From Leadbetterella sp035299025 (lineage in GTDB: Bacteria; Bacteroidota; Bacteroidia; Cytophagales; Spirosomataceae), in contig DATGXK010000016.1 in the NCBI GenBank assembly GCA_035299025.1, positions 339,870 to 403,869 on the forward strand: a stretch of DNA of 64,000 nt, read 5' to 3'. The position numbers and the translations under genes were made by a program. This document shows, piece after piece, positions 42,710-50,910 of this stretch. Within the stretch, counting starts at the first letter, position 1; each line of letters opens with the position of its first letter. Under the pieces are notes generated by a model. It ran no database searches, was not told where the DNA came from, and saw only the letters and a list, made by a program, of their open reading frames with translations.

Positions 42710-43585
42710 CTAAGTTTTTTTTCTTTTTCGATAATATGAAAAGTCTTTTCCAATCCCTATTGTCAACTCATTAAACTCTTTTATCGAGTAAAACCTGACA
42801 AAGGTATTAAATAACCTAAATGGTCTTTCTATCTCAATATTTGTTTCTATAAATTGCTTGTTAATTGTACTTTTGATAGTAGTATTTAGCCATAAAGGTC
42901 TTGAGGCCCAAGTTCTAAAGCCCAAAGTTGGCCTATAAGATGTTAAACCATTATTTCTATTTGATAAGCTTCCTATTCCAGCGATTATTCCAAATTTATG
43001 AAGATTAAGGTTTGTAGATAAATTTGTTGTGTATAAATCAAGACTTTGATTGTATTTTAGATTTTTATAGTTGAGGTTTATATCTGCGTTAAAATCGCAT
43101 GAAACAAAAAGATGATTAAGTCCAATGTTGACGTTTAAAAATTTATTATTCTCCAAGTTCCTTTGATAGCTTAAATAGGTTTTAATAAGCGGTAGCCCTT
43201 TTACAACAAACGAAAAATTCGATTCTCCTCCTATTGGTGTATTATTTAGTCCACTTAATAGTTTAAAACCTATGATATTATGGTCAAACCAATCGATATA
43301 ACAATCTTCTTTTATTTCAATCATTTTGTTAGGCTTACCATTCATTTTAACCTCTTTTGTTTTATATCCAAGTAATGAAATCATTAAGGTTGCATTTTCA
43401 TCCTTAACCGTCAATTCAAATTCTCCATTAATTTTTGCTGTAGTTCCATTTTTAGTACCTTTTTCAAGTATTTCAGCAGGAATTCCAGACTTATCAGACT
43501 TTGCAATTACAGTTCCGCTTACTTTAAACTGGCACCATGAAAGGAATGGTAGAAATACAAGTAGTATGGTGGAAATTTTCTTCAT
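42710..43585 (-). CDS. Exported protein with CarboxypepD_reg-like domain
   Basis: A 291-residue protein with a signal peptide (cleavage near SWCQF) and a carboxypeptidase-regulatory-like beta-sandwich (about residues 20-95, KVSGTVIAKSDKSGIPAEIL, then GEFELTVKDE and ISLLGYKTKEVKM). In Bacteroidota this domain caps many TonB-dependent and surface proteins. The last 190 residues alternate hydrophobic and polar residues and may form a small beta-barrel. No recognised family name could be given. Confidence 0.65.
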   Translation of the reverse strand: MKKISTILLVFLPFLSWCQFKVSGTVIAKSDKSGIPAEILEKGTKNGTTAKINGEFELTVKDENATLMISLLGYKTKEVKMNGKPNKMIEIKEDCYIDWFDHNIIGFKLLSGLNNTPIGGESNFSFVVKGLPLIKTYLSYQRNLENNKFLNVNIGLNHLFVSCDFNADINLNYKNLKYNQSLDLYTTNLSTNLNLHKFGIIAGIGSLSNRNNGLTSYRPTLGFRTWASRPLWLNTTIKSTINKQFIETNIEIERPFRLFNTFVRFYSIKEFNELTIGIGKDFSYYRKRKKT

Positions 43586-43668
43586 TATTGATCAAAACAC
43601 AGTTTATGCCTTAAGAAGGTTAGCATATTGTCATTTTATTTTCTGCGGGTGAAAACCGCAATTCATTA

Positions 43669-43692
43669 ATCCGAAGGAAATATCCTTCGGAT
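43669..43692. repeat. Perfect 10-bp hairpin between two hypothetical genes
   Basis: ATCCGAAGGA (43669-43678) and TCCTTCGGAT (43683-43692) are exact inverted copies separated by AATA. A second, 4-bp GCGG/CCGC hairpin lies at 43645-43659. Neither is followed by a T-run on either strand. It may be a weak transcription-end structure of the gene at 43735 or a dispersed palindrome. Confidence 0.5.
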
Positions 43693-43734
43693 ATCTTGCG
43701 GAAAAAATGTTTTAACATAATTGAGAGTCTTCTT

Positions 43735-44127
43735 TCAGGCAATGATTGGGGCTTTTTCAGAATTAATATTAAGTTCTGTTTCAGTAACAAATTGCTTGAA
43801 TTCTAAGGTTATTCTTTTTCTATTTTGACTTGTTGGGTATTTGCATTCTCCTATTAGTAAGGCATCAATTCCGTATTGAACTAAGTTATCTAGTTCGATG
43901 GAAGATAGATTTTTTTTGAAAACTACGTCAATCGCTTCAGAAAGTTTACGTACTATAAATTCAATTTGATTCAGGGACAATGTAATTTCCTTGAACTTCT
44001 CTAAAGCACGATTTCTACTAGTTTCGTTTACACTAAAATAGAAATCAATAACAGCTAGAATATTTTCATCCGATTTTGGGTAAACGTTCAAATGTTTTTT
44101 AGGTAACATAATTTCTGAAACATTCAT
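43735..44127 (-). CDS. Hypothetical protein
   Basis: A 130-residue soluble protein that I do not recognise. It is rich in Leu, Glu and Lys and probably helical from about residue 20 to 95 (for example ALEKFKEITLSLNQIEFIVRKL). It has no signal peptide, no Cys or His clusters and no DNA-binding motif that I can see. The nearest same-strand gene downstream is the CarboxypepD_reg-like protein, separated by a perfect 10-bp hairpin. Confidence that it is expressed is moderate. Confidence 0.5.
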   Translation of the reverse strand: MNVSEIMLPKKHLNVYPKSDENILAVIDFYFSVNETSRNRALEKFKEITLSLNQIEFIVRKLSEAIDVVFKKNLSSIELDNLVQYGIDALLIGECKYPTSQNRKRITLEFKQFVTETELNINSEKAPIIA

Positions 44128-44202
44128 TTAATCAATATTTTGAATTTTACTCTAATTTTTTTCAATTGCTTCTTTTTTCAGGGTGCCAAATAAAACATTT
44201 TA

Positions 44203-45189
44203 CTACCCCAAAATCCCCTCAATAGCCTCCAATTCAAAAGCATCAAAGTGTTTATTATCAACAGCTTTCAATGAGTCGAGTAGTTGCTCTACTCGGCTGG
44301 CACCTATCAAAACTGTGGTTACTCTTTGGTCTTTTAGTAGCCAAGCTATGGCCATTTGGGCTAGACTTTGGCCACGTTTTTCGGCTATTTCGTGCAAAGC
44401 TTTTACTTTGCTGATGTTTTCGGTGGTAACTTGGTCCTTTTGCAAAAATCCGGTTGATTTACCAGCTCTGGAGTCCTCTGGTATGCCGTGGAGGTATTTG
44501 TTGGTCAATATGCCCTGTGCCAATGGAGAGAAAGGGATACAACCCACGCCATTTTCACCCAAAACATCCAATAATCCGTTTTCTGGGTCACGAACGAGCA
44601 TAGAGTATTTTGGTTGGTGTATCAGGCATGGCGTGCCGAGTTGCTTCAATATCGCTAAGGCTTCTTTGGTTTGGTCGGCGTCGTAATTGGATAAGCCCAC
44701 ATACAGTGCCTTGCCTTGTCTCACGAGCGTGTCCAATGCTCCCATGGTTTCTTCCATCGGGGTGTCGGGGTCTGGGCGGTGCGAGTAAAATATGTCCACA
44801 TAATCCAATCCCATGCGTTTGAGGCTTTGGTCGCAGCTGGCTATGATGTACTTTCTTGAACCCCACTCGCCATACGGGCCAGGCCACATCAAGTAGCCCG
44901 CTTTTGACGATATGATGAGTTCGTCGCGGTAAGCGGCAAAATCTTTTTTCATCAAAATGCCAAAATTCTCCTCAGCCGAGCCTGGAGGTGGGCCGTAGTT
45001 GTTGGCGAGGTCAAAGTGCGTAACGCCTTTGTCGAAGGCCGTGCGAAGAATCGCTCTGTAGTTTTCGAAGGTATCTACTCCTCCGAAGTTGTGCCAAAGG
45101 CCCAATGAAATCTCTGGCAATCTGATGCCGCTTTTGCCACAACGTCTGTAGCTTATTTGTTCGTATCTTTTTTCGTCTGCTATGTACAT
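44203..45189 (-). CDS. L-glyceraldehyde 3-phosphate reductase-like aldo/keto reductase
   Basis: A 328-residue NADPH-dependent aldo/keto reductase of the YghZ/MgrA group, which reduces toxic L-glyceraldehyde 3-phosphate and methylglyoxal. The catalytic Tyr is in FDLANNYGPPPGSAEENFG (near residue 66), the Lys in IISSKAGYLMWPGPYG (near 97) and the His in DIFYSHRPDPDTP (near 136). The PGPYGEWGSRKY insertion and GPPPGSAEENFG loop separate this group from other aldo/keto reductases. It follows the second reductase gene with 4 bp between them. Confidence 0.88.
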   Translation of the reverse strand: MYIADEKRYEQISYRRCGKSGIRLPEISLGLWHNFGGVDTFENYRAILRTAFDKGVTHFDLANNYGPPPGSAEENFGILMKKDFAAYRDELIISSKAGYLMWPGPYGEWGSRKYIIASCDQSLKRMGLDYVDIFYSHRPDPDTPMEETMGALDTLVRQGKALYVGLSNYDADQTKEALAILKQLGTPCLIHQPKYSMLVRDPENGLLDVLGENGVGCIPFSPLAQGILTNKYLHGIPEDSRAGKSTGFLQKDQVTTENISKVKALHEIAEKRGQSLAQMAIAWLLKDQRVTTVLIGASRVEQLLDSLKAVDNKHFDAFELEAIEGILG

Positions 45190-45193
45190 TATC

Positions 45194-46180
45194 TTACCAC
45201 CACTGGTGTATTGTATTTTTGAAATATTTAAGGTAAATCTCTTTTACTTTGCTCATTTGTAGGTCACTCAAAGCTGGTTGTTTTAAGCAATTGAGGTTTT
45301 CCGTTACTTGTTCAGGTCTGGATGCTCCGGGAATAACCGTGCTCACGTTTTCGAACATCAAAATCCATCTCAAGGCTATTTCCGCCAAATTCAATTGGCC
45401 AGAGAATAGTTCTTTAAGTTCTGCAACTGCTTCTAAGCCAGTGTTGTAGTCTATTCCTGAGAAAGTCTCGCCTTTGTCGAACATTTCGCCATTTCTATTA
45501 TAAAAGCGGTGGTCACCTGCTTCAAAACTGGTGTCTTTGGTATATTTTCCTGTCAATAGTCCACTGGCCAAAGGTACTCTTACGATCACCCCTACATCTT
45601 TCTTTTTCGCTTGTTCGAAAAACAACTCGGCTGGCCGCTGACGAAACATGTTGAAGATTATTTGTACAGAAACTACATTGTCAAATTCAATTCCTTTCAA
45701 GGCTTCTTCTACCTTTTCCACACTTATGCCCAGATTTTGCACTTTCCCTTCGGTTTTTAGCTCATGGAAAAGGCCGAAAATTTCGGGTCTGTAAAATACC
45801 TGTGTAGGAGGGCAGTGAAGCTGAACTAAGTCTAAAGTTTCTAATTGTAGTCTTTTTAGGCTGTCTTCCACATATTTACGCAAAACGGCAGGTGTGTAGC
45901 CTTCATTGGTATGCGGATTGATCTGCCTACCGCATTTCGTAGCTACAAAAAACTTCTCCGAGCGTGTTTTTAAGAAATTACCGATAGCTTTTTCGCTTTC
46001 GCCGTCACTGTAAACATCGGCCGTGTCTATGAAGTTTATGCCATTGTCAGCTGCGGTATTGAGGATGTTTTCGGCTAATTTGTGGTCAAAGGCCGACCCC
46101 CATTTTCCGCCTACTTGCCATGTTCCAAGGCCTATTTCTGAGATATTTTGATTGGTTTTACCGAATCTTCTAAAATTCAT
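45194..46180 (-). CDS. Aldo/keto reductase
   Basis: A 328-residue aldo/keto reductase that differs in sequence from its neighbour. Visible catalytic residues: Asp and Tyr in NFIDTADVYSDGESEKAIG (near 51-58), Lys in FVATKCGRQI (near 83) and His in DLVQLHCPP (near 121). C-terminal STVIPGASRPEQVTENL binds the NADPH phosphate. The substrate is unknown; related enzymes act on sugar aldehydes. It is the first gene of the pair, with a -7 element 23-30 bases upstream of its ATG. Confidence 0.88.
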   Translation of the reverse strand: MNFRRFGKTNQNISEIGLGTWQVGGKWGSAFDHKLAENILNTAADNGINFIDTADVYSDGESEKAIGNFLKTRSEKFFVATKCGRQINPHTNEGYTPAVLRKYVEDSLKRLQLETLDLVQLHCPPTQVFYRPEIFGLFHELKTEGKVQNLGISVEKVEEALKGIEFDNVVSVQIIFNMFRQRPAELFFEQAKKKDVGVIVRVPLASGLLTGKYTKDTSFEAGDHRFYNRNGEMFDKGETFSGIDYNTGLEAVAELKELFSGQLNLAEIALRWILMFENVSTVIPGASRPEQVTENLNCLKQPALSDLQMSKVKEIYLKYFKNTIHQWW

Positions 46181-46202
46181 TTATTTGTTTTGGTTGAGTT
46201 TT

Positions 46203-46210
46203 CAAAATTA
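46203..46210 (-). promoter_or_regulatory. -7 promoter element of the aldo/keto reductase operon
   Basis: Minus-strand TAATTTTG, exact to TAnnTTTG. Expected transcription start near 46196, about 16 bases before the ATG at 46180. Confidence 0.45.
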
Positions 46211-46302
46211 GTAAAAAATGGGGGTTTTAGAAGTAATATAATCAAAGTTTCGGATTTTAAAACCTACGAAATTACATGCTTTGTGTGCCTTGCCAGGCAT
46301 TC

Positions 46303-46328
46303 GTTCTTTTTTTTTGAAAAAAAAGAAC
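46303..46328. repeat. Perfect inverted repeat with long T/A tract
   Basis: GTTC followed by a run of T (46303-46315) is exactly complemented by the run of A followed by GAAC (46317-46328). It may be a bidirectional terminator-like element. It stands 12 bases from the larger inverted repeat at 46341. Confidence 0.5.
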
Positions 46329-46340
46329 CCAAAAAAACAC

Positions 46341-46436
46341 TTCCTGAACAATGATCCTCTGTGAAATTTTGATAAAGATTAGAAGATTATGGAAACATTA
46401 GAAATAATCAAAATTTCACAACGGACTGTTCAGGAA
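46341..46436. repeat. 96-bp imperfect inverted repeat in a gene-free stretch
   Basis: TTCCTGAACA (46341-46350) is an exact inverted copy of TGTTCAGGAA (46427-46436), and GTGAAATTTTGAT (46361-46373) of ATCAAAATTTCAC (46407-46419). The segments between the paired arms differ and a 33-base AT-rich centre remains. It resembles a small non-autonomous element or a dispersed palindrome. The rest of the gap 46181-46731 is AT-rich, with no reading frame I would support and no promoter match before rarA. Confidence 0.6.
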
Positions 46437-46731
46437 TTATAAGGAACAATAAGAATTTAATATTGGGATTTTGCAAACGGACAATTCCATATGTAATTTT
46501 CAATATCTTTATTTTTTATGAATAATCGATTTGTCTTTTTCTGAAACATCAGTTATGTGATCCTGTCAATAATAATTGATATTTAAAAATCTTCAAATGA
46601 ACTCCTTCTAAGAGAAGTCAATAAAAGCACTTAACAGAATGCTAAGAATTATATAAATTTTGAATCAGATCGGATAACCATTGGCAATTCTGCTTTTATT
46701 TTGGAATTTTACGAATAAATAAAAACAAAAC

Positions 46732-48003
46732 TTGGAACCCTTTGCACCATTGGCCGAAAGGCTTAGGCCTCGAAATCTAGACGAATACATTGGTCAAGAG
46801 CATATTTTAGGTAAAAATAAGCCGCTCCGACGCACACTTGAGTCGGGTATTGTGCCTTCCATGATTCTCTGGGGACCTCCTGGGGTGGGTAAAACTACAT
46901 TGGCTTTGATGATGGCCGAGATTACCAAACGTCAGTTTCACAGCCTGAGTGCCATCAGTGCGGGAGTGAAGGATTTACGTGAAGTTTTGTCAAAGCCTTC
47001 GGGTTTATTTCCCCCGATTTTGTTCATTGATGAGATTCACCGATTCAACAAATCTCAGCAAGATTCGCTTTTGGGAGCTGTTGAAAAAGGTCAGGTGACA
47101 CTTATCGGGGCTACAACTGAGAATCCTTCTTTTGAGGTAAATTCAGCTTTATTATCTCGTTGTCAGGTTTATATTTTGGAGGCTTTTGGTAAGAAAGAGT
47201 TAGAATTACTACTCGATAGAGCTTTAAAATCAGATACTTGGCTAAAAGATAAAAATATAAGAGTGGATTCTTCTGATTCACTTTTTAGGATTTCTGGAGG
47301 AGACGGCCGAAAGCTGCTAAATCTTTTGGAGCTAGTTGTTAATGCTCAGGTTGGTCAAGCTGAGATTATCATCAACGATGATTTGGTGGAAGAAGTAGTA
47401 CAGAAAAATCTGGCCAGATATGACAAGTCAGGTGAGCAACATTACGATATTATTTCGGCTTTTATAAAATCTATCCGTGGTTCTGATCCTAATGCAGCTT
47501 TGTACTGGATGGCGAGGATGATTATCGCTGGCGAGGATCCCAAGTTTATAGCCCGAAGAATGTTGATTTTGGCCAGCGAAGACATTGGTTTGGCCAATCC
47601 AACAGCTATGATGGTGGCCAACTCTTGTATGGACGCAATCATGAAAATTGGTTATCCTGAGGGTAGAATTATTCTCTCGCAAACAGCCATTTATTTGGCA
47701 ACTTCCCCGAAATCAAATGCTTCTTATGTGGCAATTGATACTGCCATAGCATTGGCTGAAAAAACGTCACATTTACCTGTTCCGGTCGATTTGCGAAATG
47801 CCCCCACCAAACTCATGAAAGAGATTGGATATGGAAAAAACTACCAGTATTCGCATAATTATGAAGGGAATTTTGCCAAACAAAATTTTCTACCAGAAGA
47901 ACTAAAGGGTGAAAAATTGTACGAACCAAGCAACAACGCTCGGGAAAACGAAATCAAAAGAAGTTTGCAAAATTGGTGGGGAGATTGGTACGGTTATGAA
48001 TAA
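46732..48003 (+). CDS. rarA: Replication-associated recombination protein A (RarA/MgsA AAA+ ATPase)
   Basis: A 423-residue AAA+ ATPase of the RarA family, related to clamp loaders and acting at stalled replication forks. LAERLRPRNLDEYIGQEHIL at the start, Walker A GPPGVGKTT (near residue 45), Walker B FIDEIHRFNKSQQD (near 99) and sensor 1 IGATTENPSFEVN (near 125) are visible. The C-terminal tetramerisation part contains SEDIGLANPTAM and AYDTAIALA-like stretches. Translation starts at a TTG, directly before the conserved N-terminus. A terminator overlaps its stop codon. Confidence 0.95.
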   Translation: MEPFAPLAERLRPRNLDEYIGQEHILGKNKPLRRTLESGIVPSMILWGPPGVGKTTLALMMAEITKRQFHSLSAISAGVKDLREVLSKPSGLFPPILFIDEIHRFNKSQQDSLLGAVEKGQVTLIGATTENPSFEVNSALLSRCQVYILEAFGKKELELLLDRALKSDTWLKDKNIRVDSSDSLFRISGGDGRKLLNLLELVVNAQVGQAEIIINDDLVEEVVQKNLARYDKSGEQHYDIISAFIKSIRGSDPNAALYWMARMIIAGEDPKFIARRMLILASEDIGLANPTAMMVANSCMDAIMKIGYPEGRIILSQTAIYLATSPKSNASYVAIDTAIALAEKTSHLPVPVDLRNAPTKLMKEIGYGKNYQYSHNYEGNFAKQNFLPEELKGEKLYEPSNNARENEIKRSLQNWWGDWYGYE

Positions 48004-48030
48004 AAAAGGAGCTTGAAAGCTCCTTTTTCT
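48003..48030. terminator. Bidirectional intrinsic terminator between rarA and the lipoprotein gene
   Basis: AAAAAGGAGCT and AGCTCCTTTTT pair around the loop TGAA. Runs of T follow on both strands (A-run on the left, T-run on the right), so it can stop rarA and the convergent lipoprotein transcript, whose stop is at 48051. Confidence 0.8.
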
Positions 48031-48050
48031 TTGGGACTTTCATCCAAAAT

Positions 48051-48578
48051 TTATGCTTTTTTGAAAGTCAAAGTATATTCAAATTGAACCATTTGGCTCA
48101 GAAATAAATCCAAAAATGCCTTAGTGAATGGATCTAAGCCTGTTCCGGCTGCTTTGAAACTGTCTTTTAGCTCGTCTAATCCGATAAAAAGAACCAATTG
48201 CGTATCAGAATTGGTTTTTATTTGCATGTTTTGAGTCATTTCTTTTCCAAGGTCTTCGTCTTTGTAACTAATGCTCAAAGTGTTTCCTTTTAAAGTATAT
48301 TTTCCAGTAGAAACTGTGCCATCCGTGGCTATTTCACCAATTGACCAATAGGCGTTGGTTTTATAAGTACCGTCAGCACTGAAAGTATAGTACATTTTCT
48401 GTGAAGCCACATTCTCGTTTTCTTCTTCCAAAGCCTCATCCACTACTTTGGTTTTTAGAGCTATAGTCTCTAAATTGTAAGTTCCCTCAAGACTCGAAGG
48501 CGTTACATCATCTTCTTTCGAACAAGACGCCAAGCCAAGTCCAACCACGCCCAAAAGAATAAAAAACTGTTTTTTCAT
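48051..48578 (-). CDS. Lipocalin-like lipoprotein
   Basis: A 175-residue lipoprotein with a signal peptide ending in the lipobox LASCS (Cys at residue 19). The mature part looks like the lipocalin-like family common in Bacteroidota: a Gly-Thr-Tyr motif at the start of the barrel (LEGTYNLETI), YYTFSADGTYKTNAYWSIG in the middle, and GKYTLKGNTLSISY later. A ligand is not known. It lies 28 bp after the glycosyltransferase gene on the same strand. Confidence 0.7.
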   Translation of the reverse strand: MKKQFFILLGVVGLGLASCSKEDDVTPSSLEGTYNLETIALKTKVVDEALEEENENVASQKMYYTFSADGTYKTNAYWSIGEIATDGTVSTGKYTLKGNTLSISYKDEDLGKEMTQNMQIKTNSDTQLVLFIGLDELKDSFKAAGTGLDPFTKAFLDLFLSQMVQFEYTLTFKKA

Positions 48579-48606
48579 TGTAGATATATTTGTGTTTAAA
48601 AATTGA

Positions 48607-49563
48607 TTACACTTCCTCAGAAACGAAATAATCGTCTTTACTGATGCCCTGTTTTACAAATAGTTCACCTAAGAATCCAGCTAGAAATAGCTGAGAACCA
48701 ATGATAATGGCCACCAAGGCGAGGTAAAACAGCGGGTTGTCTGTAACATTGCGATAGGGCTGGCGATTGTAAATGGATATGATTTTCTCGGCAATTAAGA
48801 ACACCGTCATGAAAGAACCCAGAAAAAACGATATCACACCAAATAATCCAAAGAAATGCATGGGTCTTTTGCCAAATTTGTTGACAAACGTGATAGAAAG
48901 CAAATCTAAGAATCCATTGAGGAATCTCTCCAAACCGAATTTGGTGGTGCCGTATTTTCTGGAACGATGTTGCACTACTTTTTCACCAATTTTTCCGAAT
49001 CCATTCCATTTGGCTATAACCGGAATATATCGGTGCATTTCACCATAAATGGTTATGTTTTTAACTACTTTGCTATTGTAGGCCTTTAGTCCGCAGTTGA
49101 AGTCGTGGAGGTAAATGTCTGATATATAGCGTGTAGTGGCGTTGAAAAGTTTGGTGGGGAGCGTTTTGGTGATGGGGTCGTAGCGTTTCTGTTTCCAGCC
49201 CGACACCAAGTCATAACCTTCCTCTTTTATCATTTTGTATAGGCCTGGAATCTCATCAGGGCTATCTTGCAAATCAGCGTCCATGGTGATTACTACTTCA
49301 CCTTGGCAAGCGTTAAATCCTACTTGAAGTGCGGCTGTTTTGCCATTGTTTTTTGAAAATTTAAAGCCTCTTACCTCAGGATTCGTTTCTCTTAGTTTTT
49401 TTACAATATTCCAGCTCTCATCTCGGCTACCGTCATCTATCAAAAGTACTTCATAAGAAAAAGCATTCTCGTCCATCACTTTTTTTATCCATGCATGAAG
49501 CTCGGCCAGTGATTCGTCTTCGTTAAAGAACGGAATAACAACAGAAATATCGATTTTACTCAT
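48607..49563 (-). CDS. Family 2 glycosyltransferase, dolichyl-phosphate mannose synthase-like
   Basis: A 318-residue glycosyltransferase. The GT-A domain shows VVIPFFNEDESLAELHAW at the start, LLIDDGSRDES near residue 40 and the metal-binding DADLQDSPDEIP near 95. Two hydrophobic helices (about 230-260 and 277-300) at the C-terminus anchor it in the membrane, as in bactoprenyl-phosphate glycosyltransferases (GtrB/DPM1 type). It would transfer a sugar from a nucleotide donor to a polyprenyl phosphate. It lies 18 bp after trmN6, within a run of minus-strand genes. Confidence 0.85.
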   Translation of the reverse strand: MSKIDISVVIPFFNEDESLAELHAWIKKVMDENAFSYEVLLIDDGSRDESWNIVKKLRETNPEVRGFKFSKNNGKTAALQVGFNACQGEVVITMDADLQDSPDEIPGLYKMIKEEGYDLVSGWKQKRYDPITKTLPTKLFNATTRYISDIYLHDFNCGLKAYNSKVVKNITIYGEMHRYIPVIAKWNGFGKIGEKVVQHRSRKYGTTKFGLERFLNGFLDLLSITFVNKFGKRPMHFFGLFGVISFFLGSFMTVFLIAEKIISIYNRQPYRNVTDNPLFYLALVAIIIGSQLFLAGFLGELFVKQGISKDDYFVSEEV

Positions 49564-49581
49564 TCTTGTGATAAGTTGATC

Positions 49582-50283
49582 TTAAAATATCAAATAATAG
49601 TCTTTTAAAAGCTCTACAAAAATAGGGCTATATTGGTGGTTTTCATAAATATTTATGTTGGAGATTTCTACTTGCTCTGTTTTTGTTCTTCGCAGTTCAA
49701 CTATTTCTCTAAAAACTGGTTTGCTTTCGTTGTGTTTTACCAAGTATTTTCTTTTCAGAAAAAGACCTTTTTCAAAGGAAAGTTTCAAGAAAGTGCTCAT
49801 TTCAAAAGGAGGTAAAAGTATCCATGTACTACCTTCTGGGGTTAAAAGCTGGTCAATGCTATAAGTTAAGTCCTTGAAAGTAAGTTCATCGGCGTGGTGA
49901 GCTATGTTTTTGCTACTTTTGTCAGATTTTAGGTTGTTTTGATAAAAAGGCGGATTGCAAACTATTAAATCGAACTTTTCCTCTGATTTTTTCGAAAAAT
50001 CTTGAACCGATTGATGAACCAAATCTATCTGATTTCTATAAGGACTTTCAAGTATGTTTTCTTTGGCATCTAAAACGGCATCGGCATCTATTTCTATGGC
50101 CGTAATTCGTAAATTTTTACTTTTTTGAGCTAATATCAGGCTCAAAAGTCCAGTACCGGAGCCAATATCCAAAACACTTTCTTTATCTTCTATAGAAACC
50201 AATGCACCAAACAGGCAAGAGTCTGTGCAGACTTTCATGGCGGCACGCTCTTGTTTGACAGTGAAACTTTTAAACCTAAACAT
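49582..50283 (-). CDS. tRNA1(Val) (adenine(37)-N6)-methyltransferase
   Basis: A 233-residue class I methyltransferase of the YfiC/TrmN6 type, which methylates A37 of one valine tRNA. SAM-binding motif I is LDIGSGTGLLSLILAQ (near residues 40-55) and the N6-adenine catalytic motif NPPFY is near 112. RFKSFTVKQERAAMKVCTDS at the start, including the conserved MKV-TDS, supports the assignment over other N6-methyltransferases. Its ATG directly abuts the stop of the upstream RNase H gene. Confidence 0.85.
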   Translation of the reverse strand: MFRFKSFTVKQERAAMKVCTDSCLFGALVSIEDKESVLDIGSGTGLLSLILAQKSKNLRITAIEIDADAVLDAKENILESPYRNQIDLVHQSVQDFSKKSEEKFDLIVCNPPFYQNNLKSDKSSKNIAHHADELTFKDLTYSIDQLLTPEGSTWILLPPFEMSTFLKLSFEKGLFLKRKYLVKHNESKPVFREIVELRRTKTEQVEISNINIYENHQYSPIFVELLKDYYLIF

Positions 50284-50907
50284 TTATTTTCTACCGAAGT
50301 CGGCAGGGTTTTCTCCCCACCATTTGGTTTCCCACTTCAAGATTTTGTTTTTGAAGGTATTGTCTTTTAGCCAGCATTCCGCTCTTTCGATGAGTTCAAA
50401 TAACTCGGCATTTCGCGGAGTAGGGTCTAGTTTTGTATTCGCTTTTTTTGCCTTTACCCAAGAAATGGCCGTTTTGGAATCAGAGAAAATAGGCACTTCG
50501 GAATTGTGTTTTTTGAGCAGAGCCAAAGCGTGTACAATAGCCAAAAACTCGCCAATGTTGTTGGTGCCATCAAAGAATGGACCTTTTCTAAACACCAAAG
50601 TCTTGGTTTGCAAATCTACTCCTTGGTATTCCATATCGCCGCTTTTGGTATTCCATGCGGCATCTACGGCCCAAGCAGCTATGGTAGGAGCAGGTTGTTT
50701 AATGGCGGACTGTGCAGCAGTAGGCTTGTGATTTACAACGGCATAATAGTTTTTTTTCAGGGCATTTTCGGCTTCGATTTTGCTTTCAAAAGACTTGTAT
50801 TGAGCACCTTCAAAACCTTCTACTTGCTTTTTACATTCGTCCCAAGTATTGAAAACTCCCTTCTCTCGGCCTGTCCAAACGGCATAAAATTTTACTTTTT
50901 TTGCCAT
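50284..50907 (-). CDS. Ribonuclease H1-like protein with viroplasmin domain
   Basis: A 207-residue protein with an N-terminal viroplasmin/RNase H1 hybrid-binding domain (about 1-50, KFYAVWTGREKGVFNTWDEC with EGAQYKSFES) joined to an RNase H fold. Catalytic acids: Asp in AWAVDAAWN (near 80), Glu in NNIGEFLAIVHAL (near 121), Asp in PIFSDSKTAI (near 143), and a late acidic residue. It would remove RNA from RNA-DNA hybrids. It lies 3 bp after the Ddl gene, so the two are co-transcribed with trmN6. Confidence 0.88.
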   Translation of the reverse strand: MAKKVKFYAVWTGREKGVFNTWDECKKQVEGFEGAQYKSFESKIEAENALKKNYYAVVNHKPTAAQSAIKQPAPTIAAWAVDAAWNTKSGDMEYQGVDLQTKTLVFRKGPFFDGTNNIGEFLAIVHALALLKKHNSEVPIFSDSKTAISWVKAKKANTKLDPTPRNAELFELIERAECWLKDNTFKNKILKWETKWWGENPADFGRK

Positions 50908-50910
50908 AGA

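Noticed and set aside
44183..44686. A 167-codon plus-strand frame opposite the aldo/keto reductase
   Set aside because: Antisense shadow; the reductase motifs on the other strand are intact and the shadow protein resembles no family.
46148..46354. A 68-codon frame reading into the gap after the aldo/keto reductase start
   Set aside because: It overlaps the reductase 5' end and the T/A-rich palindrome; the encoded FFFFEKKEPKK tail is simply that palindrome translated.
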